Source: Sipunculus nudus
Taxonomy: Eukaryota; Annelida; Sipuncula; Golfingiida; Sipunculidae
Assembly (NCBI GenBank): GCA_026874595.1
Contig: CM049306.1
Location: 18,221,019-18,285,018, forward strand
Length of the DNA: 64,000 bases
Direction of reading: 5' to 3'
The notes under the pieces are model-generated. The model searched no databases, was not told the DNA's origin, and worked only from the letters and a program-made list of their open reading frames with translations. The position numbers and the translations under genes were made by a program. How positions within the stretch are numbered: the first letter of the stretch is position 1; each line of letters starts with the position of its first letter. This document shows, in pieces, positions 60,733 to 64,000 of this stretch.

Positions 60733-61840
60733 GTTTTCCTGACCACGTGGTCCACAGGTCGAGATGACTGAAGCTTACTGTAACGTCCCTGTAAAGTCCC
60801 TGGCAGCTGTATTTTGTATTAATAATTTGTTGTTATCGATATACACCCAGTATAAAAAAGAAGTGAGATATTATCTTTTTTTGGCTGATGCGCATCACTC
60901 AATGTCATGTGGTGTTGAGCTGAGTATTTGTGTAATGCACAGTTTTTATGCGTCCTTCTATTTCTATGACGAATGGTCCCACTTGGCTTATTGTTACACC
61001 TATGGTCTTTTTTTAAATCTATTTCTCCCAGTGTGCAAACTTCTTGTATATACAATATCGCAGCCTTTACTAGATATCGCAATTTCTAAATATTCACGGG
61101 CAAATACAATCCCTTGTATTCCTTCGTTCGATGGGGACAGTTTCGCAGTTACGATCCTTTCCAAATCTTCTTCCCCCGATGTGCTCAGCTTCGTCGCTTG
61201 CTGATTTGTGACTGTCACCCAGAAATGCAAGTGGATAGCACCATGCATTGGTTCTTGCGAAATGTTGTCGCCACCAGATCAAAGAGCCTATTTGGTTAGT
61301 CCAGTAATGAGCGAGGGGCATTGTGATACGCTCCGTCCAGGATGCCCAGGACTGCGCCAGTTTTCGTTCTCCTGTATCGGCTTTTGTTTGAGAGAGCAGA
61401 TACAGATAGAGCATACAACATACCTAGAAACCTTGTCTACGTAAACCGCACATGCCTTATAGATATTATCTGTCCGTGTATAATGGTACCGCAGTGAACT
61501 GACCGGACATGGTAGAAGGACCACTTGCGACCGTGTTTCATGTGTGTTTTTATACGTTGACCTGATACTCTGTGGTCTCTGGTATGTCCGGTTTGGTACA
61601 TATTAAAGAGCTTATAGGATCCTTAACACTAGGCATTTAATGGATGACAGTGATTATCTTTTAATACTAATTGTATAGCGTTGGTGTATAAACAATCACA
61701 TATTCTGGCTATCAAGAAGTTATACTAGGGTTATAAACAAAAGTTGGTTATGAATTGTTACAAGAGTCTGAACGTGTGGTTATGTTTAATTATTTTATCA
61801 TAATTTAACATGTTACGTCCCTTGAACATTTACTACTACT
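60733..61840. other. Upstream flank of the GPCR gene
   Basis: A 146-codon plus-strand frame (60764-61204) and overlapping minus frames are open, but they do not resemble known proteins. The GPCR promoter should lie here; no motif could be assigned. Confidence 0.4.
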
Positions 61841-61844
61841 CAGC

Positions 61845-62272
61845 ACACTTTTGCCTCTGCCAGGAGAGGTATTCGTTCATTCACGTTCGTGTGTGTGTTT
61901 GTTTGTGTGTTTCTTCACAACATAACTCACGCAATCTTGAATGGAATCTAATGAAATTTTCAGGACATTTCGAGAATAGGCTAACAAATAATCGATTAGA
62001 TTTTAGTGTGGATCCGCCATATTATCCGGGTCCAGGAACGTCATCAATAAATATTCACAAATGTACAGTCACTTTTGTACGAATGAACCTGGGAATATGG
62101 ACCGAACAGGTTAATGAAAACACGGGTTTGGAGAACTTCTGCACGACTGAAACTGTGAGTATGGGCCGAATAAGGGAAGGCAAACATGTTTTAGGGAGCA
62201 TACTACATATAAGGACCACCCACATAGGGGAGGCTTGCATTCCTTAGAATGCAGATTTCTAGTTTCATTTGC
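61845..62272 (+). mobile_element. Helitron-like dispersed repeat, best-preserved copy
   Basis: Contains TTCACAACATAACTCACGCA, GATTTTAGTGTGGATCCGCC, CGAATGAACCTGGGAATATG and the end TTGCATTCCTTAGAATGCAG-ATTT-CTAG|T (CTAG at 62269-62272). Confidence 0.65.
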
Positions 62273-63380
62273 ATTTGAAATAGTTCGGGGATGGAAGTGG
62301 GGGCGGGGGGGGGGGGGGGGCGTGGTTGTTACAACATGAGGCTGAACCCTGACTCTTTTTTTCCAAATTTATTGTTATTAGGATAAATAATTCTGAAGTC
62401 ACCAATGTACTATTTTTGTTATTCTTAGAGTGTGCAGAACTCTTGAATAGTACAATGGCTAGTGACTGGACATGTGGAATCGTACTCCCAGCCAAGTATG
62501 GTTTATCATTGTTATGTCTGATATATTCAAGTTCATGTTTATACCCAGTTCATGTTTGTACTCCTATTAGTGTTGGAGCAGATATTTTTAGAAGCAAGTG
62601 GCTGGTCCTTTCTCAAGAGGGCCTGGTGGTAATATTACTTAATTTGTTTGATTTTGAGCATTATCCCAGTTATACAATTGTTTTAATGGAGACCGACATA
62701 CTTTCTGAACCTAACTTTATGTGTATGATTTATTTCATATAAGTATTTCGAAAAGATTAAGAACGTCAGTATATATTCCTTGAAAAAATCACAAAATAAA
62801 ATGTAATAAATATATACTAATGTAATAAATATATACTATATGTTCTCTATCAGAGTATGTCATATTTAGTTTGGGATCACTTTCTTTTTCCCTTTCAGCA
62901 CAAACAAATATCTTGAAATCTCTAGGAATTTCTAGAAGCCTCTAAATAACTTATTTCGCCGAGCTGAGTATAGAAAATGAGCTACTATTTTCATGTGCTT
63001 TGTAAAGTTATATTTAATATTCCACATTTAGGTCTGGATTGTTAAAAATATCCCTTAACACGGATTTTATTTTATTTTCATTTATATATTTATATATCTT
63101 TATTCAGAGTGGCTTGTTCAGAATATACTGATCTTCCACAAGGCCCTGATAGTAAGTGAAATTTCGTACATATATAAACAAATAACATGACAGTATTATA
63201 TATCATGCGAGTAAATATAAATGTATAGGATTTCGTATATTGTTAGTTCCTGCACTAGTATGACTGTTATTAAGAGTTTTTTAAAGAATATTATTCAGGA
63301 ATTCGTAAGGTACACATTAATCCCCCACTAGGTATGTTTGTCTTGGTGTGGATTCAAATAAAAAATATCAGTAGCGGATT
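62273..63380. other. Intergenic, no feature
   Basis: Poly-G run near 62303-62322, then AT-rich sequence with a direct repeat TGTAATAAATATATACTA near 62802-62836. A 108-codon frame is probably chance. Confidence 0.45.
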
Positions 63381-63780
63381 CGATGACTGACTGATTGTTG
63401 GAGATATCATGTGGACAGGCACTTGATGATTGATTACTCGTTGGAGTTATTATGTGGACAAACCCTCAATGATTGGTTACTTGTTGGAGATATTATGTGG
63501 ATAAACCCTCGATGATTGAATAATTGTTGAATTATTGTGTGGACAAACACTCGATGCATGATTGAGTAATCGTTAGGGATATTGTTTGGACAAGTACTCG
63601 ATGTTTGATTAATTGTTGGAGATATTGTGTGGACATACCTTCGATGATTGATTAATCGTTGGAGATATTGTGTGGACAAAAACTCGATGATTGAGTAATT
63701 GCCGAGGTATTGTGGGGACAAACTCTCGATAATTTAATAAGTGTTGGAAATATTGTGTGGACAAACATTCGATGGTTGAA
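63380..63780. repeat. ~43-bp minisatellite, about 9 units
   Basis: GTTGGAGATATTGTGTGGACA recurs every 41-46 bp (for example 63582, 63625, 63668, 63710 and 63753), with CTCGATGATTGA between. Units are diverged by a few bases each. Confidence 0.88.
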
Positions 63781-64000
63781 TAAGACTATCACAGAAACCA
63801 GGACGTCTGGAAGGGGTACAGAAATTTGTGACTTCATATACAAAGTTTATATCAGCATTTAGAGCTAACTGAATTTAAATATGAAAGCAAACGCATGGGT
63901 GAACTATAACCGAAAACCTGGAATATCCAGTATAATGTGTTTTAAATAAAGATATTTATATTTCACACAGACATGGACTTTAGTTCTAAAAGACTCTGAC

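Noticed and set aside
60764-61204. 146-codon plus-strand frame divergent from the GPCR
   Set aside because: Hydrophobic but matches no family I know, has overlapping open frames on the other strand, and no codon or splice evidence supports it.

Overview
This is animal nuclear DNA. It is AT-rich, with (TA)n/(CA)n microsatellites, many small non-autonomous transposons, and genes split by GT-AG introns. The repeat types (elements cored by ~145-bp tandem repeats, a tRNA-headed SINE with a core found widely in marine invertebrates, hAT miniature elements) and the gene families suggest a lophotrochozoan, most likely a bivalve or other mollusc. The species cannot be fixed from the sequence alone.

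Two protein-coding genes are clear, both on the minus strand. The larger (start codon at 43831, stop at 6148) is a 23-exon receptor tyrosine kinase that I assembled exon by exon. All splice phases agree, giving 4935 coding bases and 1644 residues. Its domain order is: signal peptide, LamG-like domain, laminin N-terminal (LN) domain, seven complete laminin EGF repeats (LE) plus a truncated eighth, three plexin/Met-like IPT domains with a tetra-arginine site, one membrane helix, a Met-family tyrosine kinase and a very short tail. The first half matches the amino-terminal module of usherin. The second half matches Met without its Sema/PSI head. I know of no standard family with this order, and it is the most interesting object in the window.

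The second gene (start at 60732, stop at 56755) is a two-exon class A GPCR of 386 residues. It is melatonin-receptor-like at the end of TM7, but it lacks the conserved TM3 cysteine and has QKY instead of DRY.

Layout: 1-6147 is the 3' flank of the kinase gene, with an inverted Helitron-like copy and a hAT-like MITE. 6148-25132 holds exons 23 to 2. 25133-43349 is an 18.2-kb first intron full of repeats: a 144-bp satellite, a pearl/Helitron-like element followed by a second Helitron-like copy, a SINE and several MITEs. 43350-44107 holds exon 1. 44108-56000 is intergenic, with an 81-bp minisatellite, a complete non-autonomous hAT element with a perfect 8-bp target duplication, and a second SINE. 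56000-60732 is the GPCR gene with a repeat-filled 2.8-kb intron. 60733-64000 is its upstream flank, with another Helitron-like copy and a 43-bp minisatellite.

No rRNA, tRNA, CRISPR or operon-like structure was seen. Nearly all other open frames are short and look like chance.
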